A DNA stretch of 14,712 nt from Lachnospiraceae bacterium AM93-12TA (lineage in GTDB: Bacteria; Bacillota; Clostridia; Lachnospirales; Lachnospiraceae), in the NCBI GenBank assembly GCA_027698105.1, contig JAQERH010000051.1, forward strand, positions 1 to 14,712, written 5' to 3'. Below are positions 1-7,300 of the stretch, one piece after another. Under the pieces are notes generated by a model. That model did not search any database and was not told where the DNA came from. It worked only from the letters and a program-made list of their open reading frames with translations. A program made the position numbers and the translations under genes. The number at the start of each line of letters is the position of its first letter. Position 1 is the stretch's first letter.

Positions 1-55
1 ATACCAGAAAAAGGGGATTTGTTCACAATTTATTTACTCATGCGTTTGTCCTGTA

Positions 56-202
56 AAAACCTGAGCCGGGCAGCCAGAATCGGAGGGCCACCCTCGGGGA
101 AAGCCTGCTTGCCAAAGAGGGTGGGACTCCGATTCTGGCTATCGGGCGAACCCGAAAAGCGAGAAAACTTCCTGTTTTCGAGCTTTTACCGGCTCAGGTT
201 TT
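56..202. repeat. 147-nt nested inverted repeat, possible structured RNA or intergenic repeat
   Basis: The outer arms at 56-69 and 189-202 are perfect 14-bp inverted repeats (core CCTGAGCCGG/CCGGCTCAGG). Inside are three further stems. The first pairs 72-84 with 128-140 (13 bp) and encloses a stem pairing 88-95 with 117-124. The second is a short CGGG-CGAA-CCCG hairpin at 143-154. The third pairs 155-160 with 182-187, with GAAAAC/GTTTTC inside. The whole can fold as a closed multibranch structure. It lies just downstream of the lipid kinase gene, so it would be in its 3' untranslated region. No poly-T tract follows it, so it is not a standard terminator. I do not recognise it as a named RNA family; a dispersed intergenic repeat is equally possible. 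Confidence 0.6.
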
Positions 203-213
203 GCAGAATCCTG

Positions 214-264
214 GCGGGCAGCGCCGGAGGGCCACCCTCGAGGAAAGCCTGCTTTCTAAAGACG
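214..264. repeat. Partial second copy of the 56-202 repeat
   Basis: The stretch 225-264 matches 81-120 at 36 of 40 positions. The preceding CGGGCAGC is also shared, after which this copy lacks a few bases. It therefore repeats the left arm of the larger structure in direct orientation. The copy ends only a few bases from the lipid kinase stop codon. Confidence 0.6.
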
Positions 265-266
265 AA

Positions 267-1157
267 TTATCGCCTCACCACAATCTCTTCTCTCAGGTTT
301 TCGATACAGATTTCCTGCACTCCGCCTCCGTACTCTCCGTCCAGAGTCCAGTCCACGATTTCCTCACTCTCCATTCTCAGTCTGGAGGTACGGAACATGT
401 ATACGCAGTCATTTTCTGCATCCTTATTAATCAGGCATCCCACAATGCTCTGAATATCCTTAGGGGTTCTGGGTTTCCTTATCAGCATTACCTCGAACTC
501 GCCGTCATTTAAGGCCACTCGGGGCTGTACCAGCCCTTTAAAGCCTCCGATGCTGATCGTATTGGTTACCATCCCCAGAATAAACTCCTCTTCCAGCTGC
601 TGATCATCCCAAAAAAATCTCATATGGTAGGATTTAAGGCCTGCAATTCTTTTTACCGCCTCCAGCATATAGGCCTGGTGTCCCAGTACGTTTTTGGCCT
701 CCTGAGGAGTTTTATAGGAAACCTCTGTAAAGGCGCCAAAAGCAGCCACATATGCAAAGTATCTGTTTTCTCCAAATCTGCCCACGTCAATGGCAAAGGA
801 ACTGCCTGTTACAGCAGTGGAAGCGGCACGCAGCAGATTTTTGGGAAGATCCAGACTGGCAGCAAAATCATTCGTAGAGCCTGCTGGAATATACCCCAGC
901 TGCGGGCGTTTTTCCCTGCTCCACGCCATCATGCCGGAAACCACTTCATTAAGCGTTCCATCGCCTCCGCTGCACACCAGAAGATCCACGTCTCCCCCCT
1001 TCTGTTCCACGCGTTCTTTTGCGTCTCCGGCGCTCTGGGTCACATGAACCGTTACCTCCCAGCCGGCCTTAACGAATAGATCCAAAATATCAAGAAGCTT
1101 GGTCCTAAGCCGTTCCCTTCCTGATCTGGGGTTGAAAATAAACAGCATTTTCTTCAT
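267..1157 (-). CDS. Diacylglycerol kinase-like lipid kinase (DagK/YegS/BmrU family)
   Basis: The predicted protein has 296 residues and should phosphorylate a lipid such as diacylglycerol at the inner membrane face, using ATP. The N-terminus reads FNPRSG (residues 8-13), followed by the nucleotide-binding GGDGTLNE (64-71) and GSTNDFA (93-99), all hallmarks of this family. The length is typical. I chose the ATG at 1157 because an AGGA lies just upstream and the start falls six bases after the mutY stop. An upstream ATG at 1199 would overlap mutY and add residues outside the conserved fold. It is the last gene of the host cluster. The exact lipid substrate cannot be read from sequence; members range from DgkB-like enzymes to sphingosine/ceramide-type kinases. 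Confidence 0.9.
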   Translation of the reverse strand: MKKMLFIFNPRSGRERLRTKLLDILDLFVKAGWEVTVHVTQSAGDAKERVEQKGGDVDLLVCSGGDGTLNEVVSGMMAWSREKRPQLGYIPAGSTNDFAASLDLPKNLLRAASTAVTGSSFAIDVGRFGENRYFAYVAAFGAFTEVSYKTPQEAKNVLGHQAYMLEAVKRIAGLKSYHMRFFWDDQQLEEEFILGMVTNTISIGGFKGLVQPRVALNDGEFEVMLIRKPRTPKDIQSIVGCLINKDAENDCVYMFRTSRLRMESEEIVDWTLDGEYGGGVQEICIENLREEIVVRR

Positions 1158-1162
1158 CTGTC

Positions 1163-2347
1163 CTACGCTCCTCCGTCTGTTCCGTCCCTGTCTGCACACA
1201 GGTATTTCTGCGGCAGTATACAGTTAGTATCCCGTTTTAAAAGCGCTGTATACGCCTGAAATGCATTTGGAAGAGGATACTTTTCAAAGATTTCCTTTAC
1301 CTGCTTCATAGGATACTGCTGCGGAAGCTCTCTTTTTATCATAACACGGAAGCCGATCATATGCCACTCCACATGAGAAAAAATATGGACCGCCTCAGGC
1401 AGAGGTTCTATTGCCAAAATCTCCCCTCTGTCGATTTCAAGGGCCTGTGGGATCTCTTCTTCCTTTAAGTGGCCCGGAACATTGGGAAATTCATAGAGGG
1501 AAGCTAAAAGTCCCTTGGAACTTCTCTTTCTGATGGCCGCCTTGTCTTCATATTCGATGATAAAAACCGTCTTTTCCTCCCTGCGCCTTTCCTTTTTCCC
1601 GGCTTTCACAGGGATTTCCCCTGTCGTCTGGTGCCGTCTCGCCAGGCACAGGGTTGAAAATGGGCACTGGCTGCAGAGAGGTTCCCCGGACGGAATGCAG
1701 ACGATTGCTCCCAGCTCTATCAAAGCCTGGTTAAAATCTCCTGGCAGCTCTTTTGGAATTACCTGCCTCAGCTCCTGCTCCAGCTGTCTTTTCACTGACT
1801 GTTTTCCAATGTCCTCCCTGCTCTCAAACAGTCTGGACAAAACCCTGAGTACATTTCCATCTACCGCCGGTTCTGGAATTCCAAAGGCGATAGAGGCAAT
1901 CGCCCCGGCTGTATAGCTGCCGATTCCAGGCAGGGAAAGGAGCTTCTGGTAGGAGGCCGGAAGCTGGCCGTCATGCTCCTCCATGCAGACCTGAGCTGCC
2001 TTCTGCAGGTTTCTGGCTCTGTTGTAATATCCAAGACCCTCCCACAGCTTTAAAAGTGTCTCCTCCTCTACAGAAGCCAAAGCCTGTACATCTGGAAGAG
2101 TCTCCATAAACCTGGCAAAATATGGCTTCACCGCCTCCACTCTCGTCTGCTGAAGCATAATTTCTGAAATCCACACCCGGTACGGCTCCGGCTCTTCTCT
2201 CCACGGCAGAATCCGTCGGTTTTTATGGTACCAGGAAAGAAGCGGTTCTCTCACTGCCAGAAGTCTCTCTTTTCTGTCCAGAATCCGATCATCTGTTTCT
2301 ACCTGCATCAGGCTGCCGTACTGGCGCTTTACCCAGCTGTTTTCCAT
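1163..2347 (-). CDS. mutY: A/G-specific adenine DNA glycosylase MutY
   Basis: This base-excision repair enzyme removes adenine mispaired with 8-oxoguanine. The 394-residue protein has the catalytic Glu in SEIMLQQTRV (E62), the helix-hairpin-helix LPGIGSYTAGAI (139-150) and the catalytic Asp in VDGN (D163). The four iron-sulfur cysteines are C217, C225, C228 and C234, with spacing C-x7-C-x2-C-x5-C, one residue longer in the first gap than E. coli MutY. A NUDIX-like C-terminal domain recognising 8-oxoG follows. A GGAAGGA ribosome site precedes the ATG at 2347. The gene lies between birA and the lipid kinase, with gaps of 69 and 5 bases. No terminator is evident in either gap, so cotranscription is likely. 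Confidence 0.95.
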   Translation of the reverse strand: MENSWVKRQYGSLMQVETDDRILDRKERLLAVREPLLSWYHKNRRILPWREEPEPYRVWISEIMLQQTRVEAVKPYFARFMETLPDVQALASVEEETLLKLWEGLGYYNRARNLQKAAQVCMEEHDGQLPASYQKLLSLPGIGSYTAGAIASIAFGIPEPAVDGNVLRVLSRLFESREDIGKQSVKRQLEQELRQVIPKELPGDFNQALIELGAIVCIPSGEPLCSQCPFSTLCLARRHQTTGEIPVKAGKKERRREEKTVFIIEYEDKAAIRKRSSKGLLASLYEFPNVPGHLKEEEIPQALEIDRGEILAIEPLPEAVHIFSHVEWHMIGFRVMIKRELPQQYPMKQVKEIFEKYPLPNAFQAYTALLKRDTNCILPQKYLCADRDGTDGGA

Positions 2348-2416
2348 GTAGTCCTTCCTCTGCTTCCTCTATTTTTTTCACTCTCTGTCAGGCACTCTGA
2401 AACATATCCCTGCAGT

Positions 2417-3397
2417 CTAAACATATCCATAAATTCCCCTCACGGATACCTCACCGGACATAACTGTTCTGACCGTCTTATCCTCCATCTCCACCAGAAG
2501 TTCGCCCTGACTGTTAATTCCCTGAGCCGTACCGCTGTACTCTCCTGCCGGATCCAGCACCCGGACTGTCCGGCCGCAGTTAGCCAGCTTTCCATTGTAT
2601 TCCTCCAGCAATCCGCTCATATCGGCAGTTTCCATAAAAGCGCTGTAATATTCTTCAAAGGCTTCCATCACTGCGCTGATCAATACACTTCTTTTAAGCT
2701 TTCTCCCTGATTCTGTATAGATGGAAGCCGCCACCTGGCAGATCTCCTCCGGAAACTGTTCCATATTTACATTAATTCCGATTCCTACTACTACATAATT
2801 AATGCAGTCTGGATCTGCACTCATCTCTGTGAGAATTCCGCATATTTTCCTGCCGTTTATCACAATGTCATTAGGCCATTTAATAAGAGGTTCCACCTGA
2901 GCGCATACTTCAATTCCCTTCGCTGCCGCAAGCGCCGCTACAAGAGTCAGCATGGAAGCATGGGTCGGCGCCATATCAGGACGCAGAATCAAGCTCATAA
3001 AAATGCCTGTTCCGCCTGGGGAATCCCAGGTTCTTCCCCGCCTTCCCTTTCCTCCTGTCTGATGTTCAGCTACTGCAAGTGTTCCATGAGGAGCACCGTT
3101 TTCTGCCGCTTTTTTTGCCTCTGTATTCGTGGAATCGGTCTCTGCAAAATAGAGAACCTCCTTCCCCGCCCACTGGCCTTTCACACTGCTGAGAATCTCC
3201 TCTCTGCTCAAAATATCCTCTGAGGTCTTCAGCCTGTAGCCTCTGTTTCTCACTGCCTCAATCTCATAGCCCTCAGCTTCCAGCTGTTTCATTACCTTCC
3301 AGACGGCTGTTCTCGACACATGGAATCTCTCACATAGCTCCTGTCCGGAAATATATCCGTCTGCTTCTTTTAAATATCTAAGAATTTCTGTCTTCAT
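2417..3397 (-). CDS. birA: Biotin--[acetyl-CoA carboxylase] ligase / biotin operon repressor BirA
   Basis: The 326-residue bifunctional protein attaches biotin to carboxylase carrier domains through biotinyl-AMP and, with its N-terminal domain, can repress biotin genes. Residues 1-60 form a winged helix-turn-helix (SRTAVWKVMKQLE). The biotinyl-adenylate loop GKGRRGRTWDS is at about 116-126, the KWPND motif at 173-177, and a C-terminal SH3-like domain follows. Because the HTH is present this is the regulatory class II form. The ATG at 3397 follows a GGGGGT that overlaps the stop of the membrane protein gene six bases upstream, suggesting coupled translation. Confidence 0.95.
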   Translation of the reverse strand: MKTEILRYLKEADGYISGQELCERFHVSRTAVWKVMKQLEAEGYEIEAVRNRGYRLKTSEDILSREEILSSVKGQWAGKEVLYFAETDSTNTEAKKAAENGAPHGTLAVAEHQTGGKGRRGRTWDSPGGTGIFMSLILRPDMAPTHASMLTLVAALAAAKGIEVCAQVEPLIKWPNDIVINGRKICGILTEMSADPDCINYVVVGIGINVNMEQFPEEICQVAASIYTESGRKLKRSVLISAVMEAFEEYYSAFMETADMSGLLEEYNGKLANCGRTVRVLDPAGEYSGTAQGINSQGELLVEMEDKTVRTVMSGEVSVRGIYGYV

Positions 3398-3403
3398 TTT
3401 ATT

Positions 3404-3715
3404 TTACCCCCAAAGAATAGATGCGGCGCTGAACAGGGCCATAAGAAACAGCACTGCCGACAGTCCCAAAAACATCAGCCCTGTCCTGCTGTTCTCCCCT
3501 TTCCTTCTGCCTGCTTCCCGCGTCCTGTCCATGCCGTTAGCCAGACTAATCCCAGCTGCCATTAAAAAAATAACAGGAAATAAAAGCCTGTATCTGTCGG
3601 GATTAATAAAAACCAGAATGGAAAATATGACAATCCCCACTCCTGCCGCAGTATCGGCTGTTTCCCTCTTTAACCTGGAAGCTCTGTTTTTTTTCTCTCC
3701 CTCTGTCATCAGCAT
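3404..3715 (-). CDS. Small membrane protein, function unknown
   Basis: This 103-residue protein has a basic N-terminus (GEKKNRASRLKRE) and three likely membrane segments near residues 22-38, 43-60 and 79-101. The middle two are separated by a short NPDRYR turn, and a charged loop (DRTREAGRRKGE) lies between the second and third. I recognise no catalytic motif. The ATG at 3715 follows AGGAG by five bases; the ATG at 3709 is an alternative. The ribosome site overlaps the stop codon of the interrupted upstream gene, so the two were probably one operon. It is followed closely by birA. Confidence 0.75.
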   Translation of the reverse strand: MLMTEGEKKNRASRLKRETADTAAGVGIVIFSILVFINPDRYRLLFPVIFLMAAGISLANGMDRTREAGRRKGENSRTGLMFLGLSAVLFLMALFSAASILWG

Positions 3716-3723
3716 CTCTTCTC

Positions 3724-3805
3724 CTAACGCCTCTTTCTCCGGGCCTTCTCTTTATCAGTAATCTCTTTTATTTTAACCGAAGGCTGCTGGATTGTAAATA
3801 AAGTA
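3724..3805 (-). pseudogene. C-terminal exon of an interrupted host gene
   Basis: Directly after the group II intron 3' splice site an open frame runs for 26 codons (ending in the basic tail KEKARRKRR) to a TAG at 3724-3726. That stop overlaps the ribosome site of the next gene, which is typical operon spacing. I infer that this is the 3' end of a gene split by the intron, whose 5' part lies beyond the right edge of the window. The frame is short enough to be open by chance, and I do not recognise the protein. Confidence 0.45.
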
Positions 3806-3861
3806 ATCGAGTAGGAGGCGGTGATTAACCGCCGTCCTCTCACACCACCGTGCGTACCGTT
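3806..3861 (-). mobile_element. Group II intron, 3' part: domain V 3' strand, domain VI and 3' splice site
   Basis: Read on the minus strand, the domain V 3' strand (3844-3859, with GGTACGC, bulge AC, GGTGGT) is followed by domain VI. In domain VI, GAG and AGGA pair with UCCU and CUC, leaving an unpaired A (complement of 3812) seven bases from the intron end, as expected for the branch point. The apical stem is GGCGGT/ACCGCC with loop TAATC. The intron ends in GAT at 3806-3808. This is the canonical 3' end of a bacterial group II intron. The matching domain V 5' strand is found 10.8 kb away at 14662-14676. Confidence 0.88.
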
Positions 3862-3884
3862 TGCTCGTGTTAGCTTAGGACTAA
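3844..3884. other. attL: left junction of the integrated element
   Basis: The host arm is 3844-3859 (intron domain V), the core TT is at 3860-3861, and the element arm is 3862-3884. The element arm matches the right-end arm, read inward on the opposite strand, at 16 of 23 positions in register, including an identical terminal TTAGGACTAA (3875-3884). A dinucleotide core with roughly 23-bp arms fits a large serine recombinase site. The core assignment as TT is inferred, because the empty site is not in the window. Confidence 0.72.
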
Positions 3885-3921
3885 AAAAATATGCCCTTGC
3901 TGAGTCGGCTTTATCATTACT

Positions 3922-3960
3922 TTGGTATCAATTTGTTTTATACAACTAACATTATACCAA
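3922..3960. repeat. Short inverted repeat between the left end and the third recombinase
   Basis: TTGGTAT at 3922-3928 pairs with ATACCAA at 3954-3960, with a shorter TTGT/ACAA pairing inside. It lies in the 105-base noncoding stretch between the left terminal repeat and the recombinase stop codon. It might be a recombinase accessory site or a weak 3' hairpin. It has no T-tract, so I do not call it a terminator. I see nothing else in this stretch. Confidence 0.3.
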
Positions 3961-3989
3961 GCAATTCCAGCTCCAACAAGGACACATTT

Positions 3990-5579
3990 TTATGGTTCCA
4001 AGATTTCCTTTAATGTGTCTTTAAACTTATATTGAATCTCCAATCTCATACCGCTATAAACATATACTCGGTCGATAAAGAACAGTAACATTTGATTGGT
4101 TATCTGCTCTGCGTTTAGAAATTCATGTGCTGTACTTGTCAGCTGCTTTAACTCTGGATTTACAGCGTTCTCTAAATCTTTCAGCTGATGTTCCAAACCA
4201 TCATTTTCTTCATTGAGCTTATCAAGCTCCATTGCCAGCTGCTCTCGTATAGCCATAAATTCATTTCTTGAAATAACACCATCAGAGTATCTTTCATAAG
4301 CAGTTATTTTTGCTTGGCTGTTTTGTTTGATACTCTTTTCAATTTTCAAGACGGATTGTTTCAAATAGCTTTCGGAGCCTTTTGTCTTGGCTACAGCTTC
4401 CTTTAGCTTTTTCTCATGGTCTACAAGCAAAGTCAGAAATTGTAGAAAATTGTCGAGTATCACTTTTTCTAAGTCAGATTCCTTGAACCTTTCTCCGACC
4501 GGACATTCCGTATCTTCTACAAAGCGGGACTTATCACAATAATAGGTCGTTACCTTTCCTCGTGCATTTCTTGTCATCGCTCTGCCACAGATACCACATC
4601 GTATCAAGGAACGCAGCAAATAATCTTTATTACTTCGCTCATATTTGTCGATTCTGCGAATGGCTTTCTGAGCTTCATTAAACTCATCAAGAGATACGAT
4701 AGCTTCATGGCAATCTGGTACGACAATCCAATCACTTTCATCACGCATAGTTGTTTGAGTAACATCAATGCCTTTCCATTGCCTTGTCTGACTGACGATT
4801 GCTCCTGTATAGATTTTATACTGCAAGATTCGTCTGACATTGGAACTGTCCCAGCTGTTTCCCTTAGAAACCTGCTTCTTAAACTTCTTGCAATCCGGAT
4901 ACTTTTTGGCAAAGTATTGAGATGGTGTTTCTATATTGTCGTTATTCAATGCTACAGATATTTCGCTTACCACTTTGCCATCAATCGCCATTTCAAAAAT
5001 TCGCCTAACTACATGTGCAACATTTTCATCAATGACAAGATGATTTTTGTTGTCGAGATCTTTGCTATACCCATAAGGTGCGTAAGAACCGATAAACTGT
5101 CCTTTCTTTGCCTTCGCTCTCATAACCGTCTTGATTTTCTGTGATAAATCCTTGCTGTAAAAGGAATACACAATCGACTGCATAACCACATCTAAACCGC
5201 CGGTCGTACCGATATAATCGTTGCTGTCATAATTATCATTGACGGAGATATAGCGTACTCCCAAAAACGGAAAGATACGCTCCAAATAGTCCCCAATCTC
5301 AACATAATCACGAAAGAATCGACTGAAATCCTTACAGATAACCAGCTTGCAATCGCCATTTTTCAAATGCTCTATCATTCTTTCAAAGGAAGGGCGATTG
5401 TCATTTGTACCTGAGTATCCGTCATCAATAAATTCTTCCACCTCATAATCTCTAAATTCGTTATGCGATTTCAAATACTGATGAAGCAGTTCTCTTTGAT
5501 TAGCAATACTTTCACTTTCCGTCTTATACTTCAAATCCTTATCCGCACGGGATAATCGGATATACAGATACAATTTCAA
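3990..5579 (-). CDS. Large serine recombinase, third of three (Rec3)
   Basis: The 529-residue site-specific recombinase has the resolvase catalytic domain at the N-terminus with nucleophile Ser10 in YIRLS. The Arg-rich KDFSRFFRDY stretch is at 83-92 and a recombinase domain occupies about 165-310. A zinc ribbon uses C328, C331, C348 and C359, and a coiled-coil region (about 385-470) follows. It starts with TTG at 5579, overlapping the TGA of the preceding recombinase by four bases (TTGA), with GGGAGG upstream, so its translation is coupled. It lacks the basic N-terminal extension of Rec2. Being the gene nearest the element end, it is part of the integration module; which of the three acts on the ends cannot be told from sequence. 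Confidence 0.93.
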   Translation of the reverse strand: MKLYLYIRLSRADKDLKYKTESESIANQRELLHQYLKSHNEFRDYEVEEFIDDGYSGTNDNRPSFERMIEHLKNGDCKLVICKDFSRFFRDYVEIGDYLERIFPFLGVRYISVNDNYDSNDYIGTTGGLDVVMQSIVYSFYSKDLSQKIKTVMRAKAKKGQFIGSYAPYGYSKDLDNKNHLVIDENVAHVVRRIFEMAIDGKVVSEISVALNNDNIETPSQYFAKKYPDCKKFKKQVSKGNSWDSSNVRRILQYKIYTGAIVSQTRQWKGIDVTQTTMRDESDWIVVPDCHEAIVSLDEFNEAQKAIRRIDKYERSNKDYLLRSLIRCGICGRAMTRNARGKVTTYYCDKSRFVEDTECPVGERFKESDLEKVILDNFLQFLTLLVDHEKKLKEAVAKTKGSESYLKQSVLKIEKSIKQNSQAKITAYERYSDGVISRNEFMAIREQLAMELDKLNEENDGLEHQLKDLENAVNPELKQLTSTAHEFLNAEQITNQMLLFFIDRVYVYSGMRLEIQYKFKDTLKEILEP

Positions 5580-7300
5580 CCTTGTTCACCTCCCATCATT
5601 TCTTCATACGCAGACTTCAAAAGCTGAAAATCCTCACGATACTTTAGAACGACTTCAACTTTTCGTTTCTTGCCATCTTGATGAATCACAATCTTATCAA
5701 CCAGAGCATTTAATATTTCCTCATTGATTTCATGCTTGTTTTGAAACATCTGCATATGTAACAGCCAGTTATTTTCACTGGACAATGATTTCTTCAGCTT
5801 ATGCTGCATGACCTGCAAAGCGTTATATCTTGTTGTCATGGTCTGATATTCTTCATCAAACTTCTGCTTCATAATCTGATAATCTTCTGCCGAAAGAATG
5901 CCATCGGTAAAATCTTCATATAAGCGTTCACGCTTTCCTTGTTTTGAGCGTATCTTTACTTCCAAGCTTTTCAGCTCGTCTTTATACTCTCTCTGCTGTG
6001 CTGTCATCACTGTTGGATTCTCCAATAGCTCAACCAGTTTCTTATAATCACAAAACAGTTCAAGCTGTGTATGCAGCACATTCCCGACAATCTCTTTTAA
6101 AGTATTCTGTGCTATGGAATGCGTACCGCCACACTTCTTATATTTATAATTAGGACATTCATAAGTACCGGAAGGCTTTTGATCTGGGCGATAACGATGG
6201 TATCTCATTTTACTTCCGCATTCACCACAGTAAGTAAGATACAAAAATAACGGTCGGTTCTTCTTTCGATTCGCTTCGCCTTTTTTTAATTTTTCCTCCC
6301 ATGCCTTTCTACCGGCAAGCTCCATTTCTTTTGCTTTATCAAAGATTTCCTGTGTAACCAAAGGCTCGTGCATATTTTCGAGAATACGCCACTTGCTTTC
6401 GTCCGGCTCATATTGATAATTCGGCTTGCCAAGATATAAGGCTGTCGGCATTCTTCCGAAAACCAAATGTCCTAAATATGTAGGATTCTTTAAAATCTGT
6501 TTGATAAGCTGTGCAGACCAAACGGAAGTTGCATAACGCTTATCGCTTGTCGTTCCCCTTAAATATCGAAGTTTCCCCGGCGATGGGATTCCTTCTTCAT
6601 TGAACTTATTTGCAATGTGATTCAAAGGCACTCCATCAACTCTCATCTGAAAGATACGGGTAACATTTCTGCAAGTTTCCGGATCGGGTTCAAAACGATA
6701 TTCCTGTGTCGTTGATTTCCGATAGCCATAAGGTATCATGCTTGGAATATGTTCTCCGGCAAGCTGTTTTGTATGAATTGCTGTTGATACCTTTTTAGAA
6801 ATATCTTTAGAATAATAGCTGTTGATTAAATTCTTGAGTGGTATTAACAAGCTCTCCGCTGACCCATCGGTATCGAAACTATCATAGTTATCTGACACTG
6901 AAATAAATCTCATACCCATGAAGGGAAAAACATTTTCAAGCAAATTACCGGCTTCAATATAATCACGAGAAAATCTTGAAAAATCCTTGATAACCAGTGC
7001 TTTTATTTTCCCCTCATTGATGTCATTCAGAAGCCTTTGAAATTCCGGTCGGTTGGTATTCGTACCAGTCCAACCATTATCGCAATACACTTCTTTTAAA
7101 TGAAGGTAAGGGTGTTCTTCTATGTAATCTTTGCAGATTTCAATCTGTCCTTCTATGGATTCGCCTTTATCATCTTTCCCACTATTTTCAATAGAAAGCC
7201 TTGCATAGATGGCTGTCTGCCATTCCAGTATCGGCTCATTTGTTACTGCTGCCTTAACAGCTTTTGCTTCCTCATAGGTTCTCCTAGCTCGTCTTGCCAT
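5576..7300 (-). CDS. Large serine recombinase, second of three (Rec2)
   Basis: The 574-residue recombinase begins with a basic extension of about 28 residues (ARRARR...), then the catalytic domain with nucleophile Ser36 in YARLS and KDFSRFSRDY at 105-114. A recombinase domain follows, then a zinc ribbon with C358, C361, C382 and C390 and a charged coiled-coil tail. All expected catalytic features are intact. The ATG at 7300 lies inside the end of the first recombinase (17-base overlap) behind a strong GGAGGAGG, and its stop overlaps the start of Rec3. The three are thus one translational unit. It resembles TnpX/TndX-type transposon recombinases, but family membership beyond large serine recombinase is inference. 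Confidence 0.94.
   Translation of the reverse strand: MARRARRTYEEAKAVKAAVTNEPILEWQTAIYARLSIENSGKDDKGESIEGQIEICKDYIEEHPYLHLKEVYCDNGWTGTNTNRPEFQRLLNDINEGKIKALVIKDFSRFSRDYIEAGNLLENVFPFMGMRFISVSDNYDSFDTDGSAESLLIPLKNLINSYYSKDISKKVSTAIHTKQLAGEHIPSMIPYGYRKSTTQEYRFEPDPETCRNVTRIFQMRVDGVPLNHIANKFNEEGIPSPGKLRYLRGTTSDKRYATSVWSAQLIKQILKNPTYLGHLVFGRMPTALYLGKPNYQYEPDESKWRILENMHEPLVTQEIFDKAKEMELAGRKAWEEKLKKGEANRKKNRPLFLYLTYCGECGSKMRYHRYRPDQKPSGTYECPNYKYKKCGGTHSIAQNTLKEIVGNVLHTQLELFCDYKKLVELLENPTVMTAQQREYKDELKSLEVKIRSKQGKRERLYEDFTDGILSAEDYQIMKQKFDEEYQTMTTRYNALQVMQHKLKKSLSSENNWLLHMQMFQNKHEINEEILNALVDKIVIHQDGKKRKVEVVLKYREDFQLLKSAYEEMMGGEQG

Noticed and set aside
56..264. CRISPR array
   Set aside because: Only two unequal copies of a structured repeat, with no regular spacers and no cas genes. 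No other array is visible in the window.
624..1079. Plus-strand open frames opposite the lipid kinase gene
   Set aside because: They are antisense to a protein with clear family motifs, have no ribosome sites and look like frame shadows. The same holds for plus-strand frames over mutY, birA, the recombinases, parA, parB and repA.
1971..2204. 77-codon minus-strand frame inside mutY
   Set aside because: It lies in another frame within mutY and its translation carries no recognisable motif, while the mutY frame there holds the catalytic region.
3922..3960. Inverted repeat as terminator of the recombinase operon
   Set aside because: The stem is only seven A+T-rich pairs with a long loop, and no T-run follows. 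Kept only as a repeat.
3875..3989. Open frame continuing past the Rec3 stop to TAA near the left end
   Set aside because: It reads about 38 codons without a credible start or ribosome site and ends in the terminal repeat, so it is probably chance or a decayed tail.
4604..4912. 102-codon minus-strand frame inside Rec3
   Set aside because: Alternative frame across the zinc-ribbon region of Rec3, with no ribosome site and biased composition.
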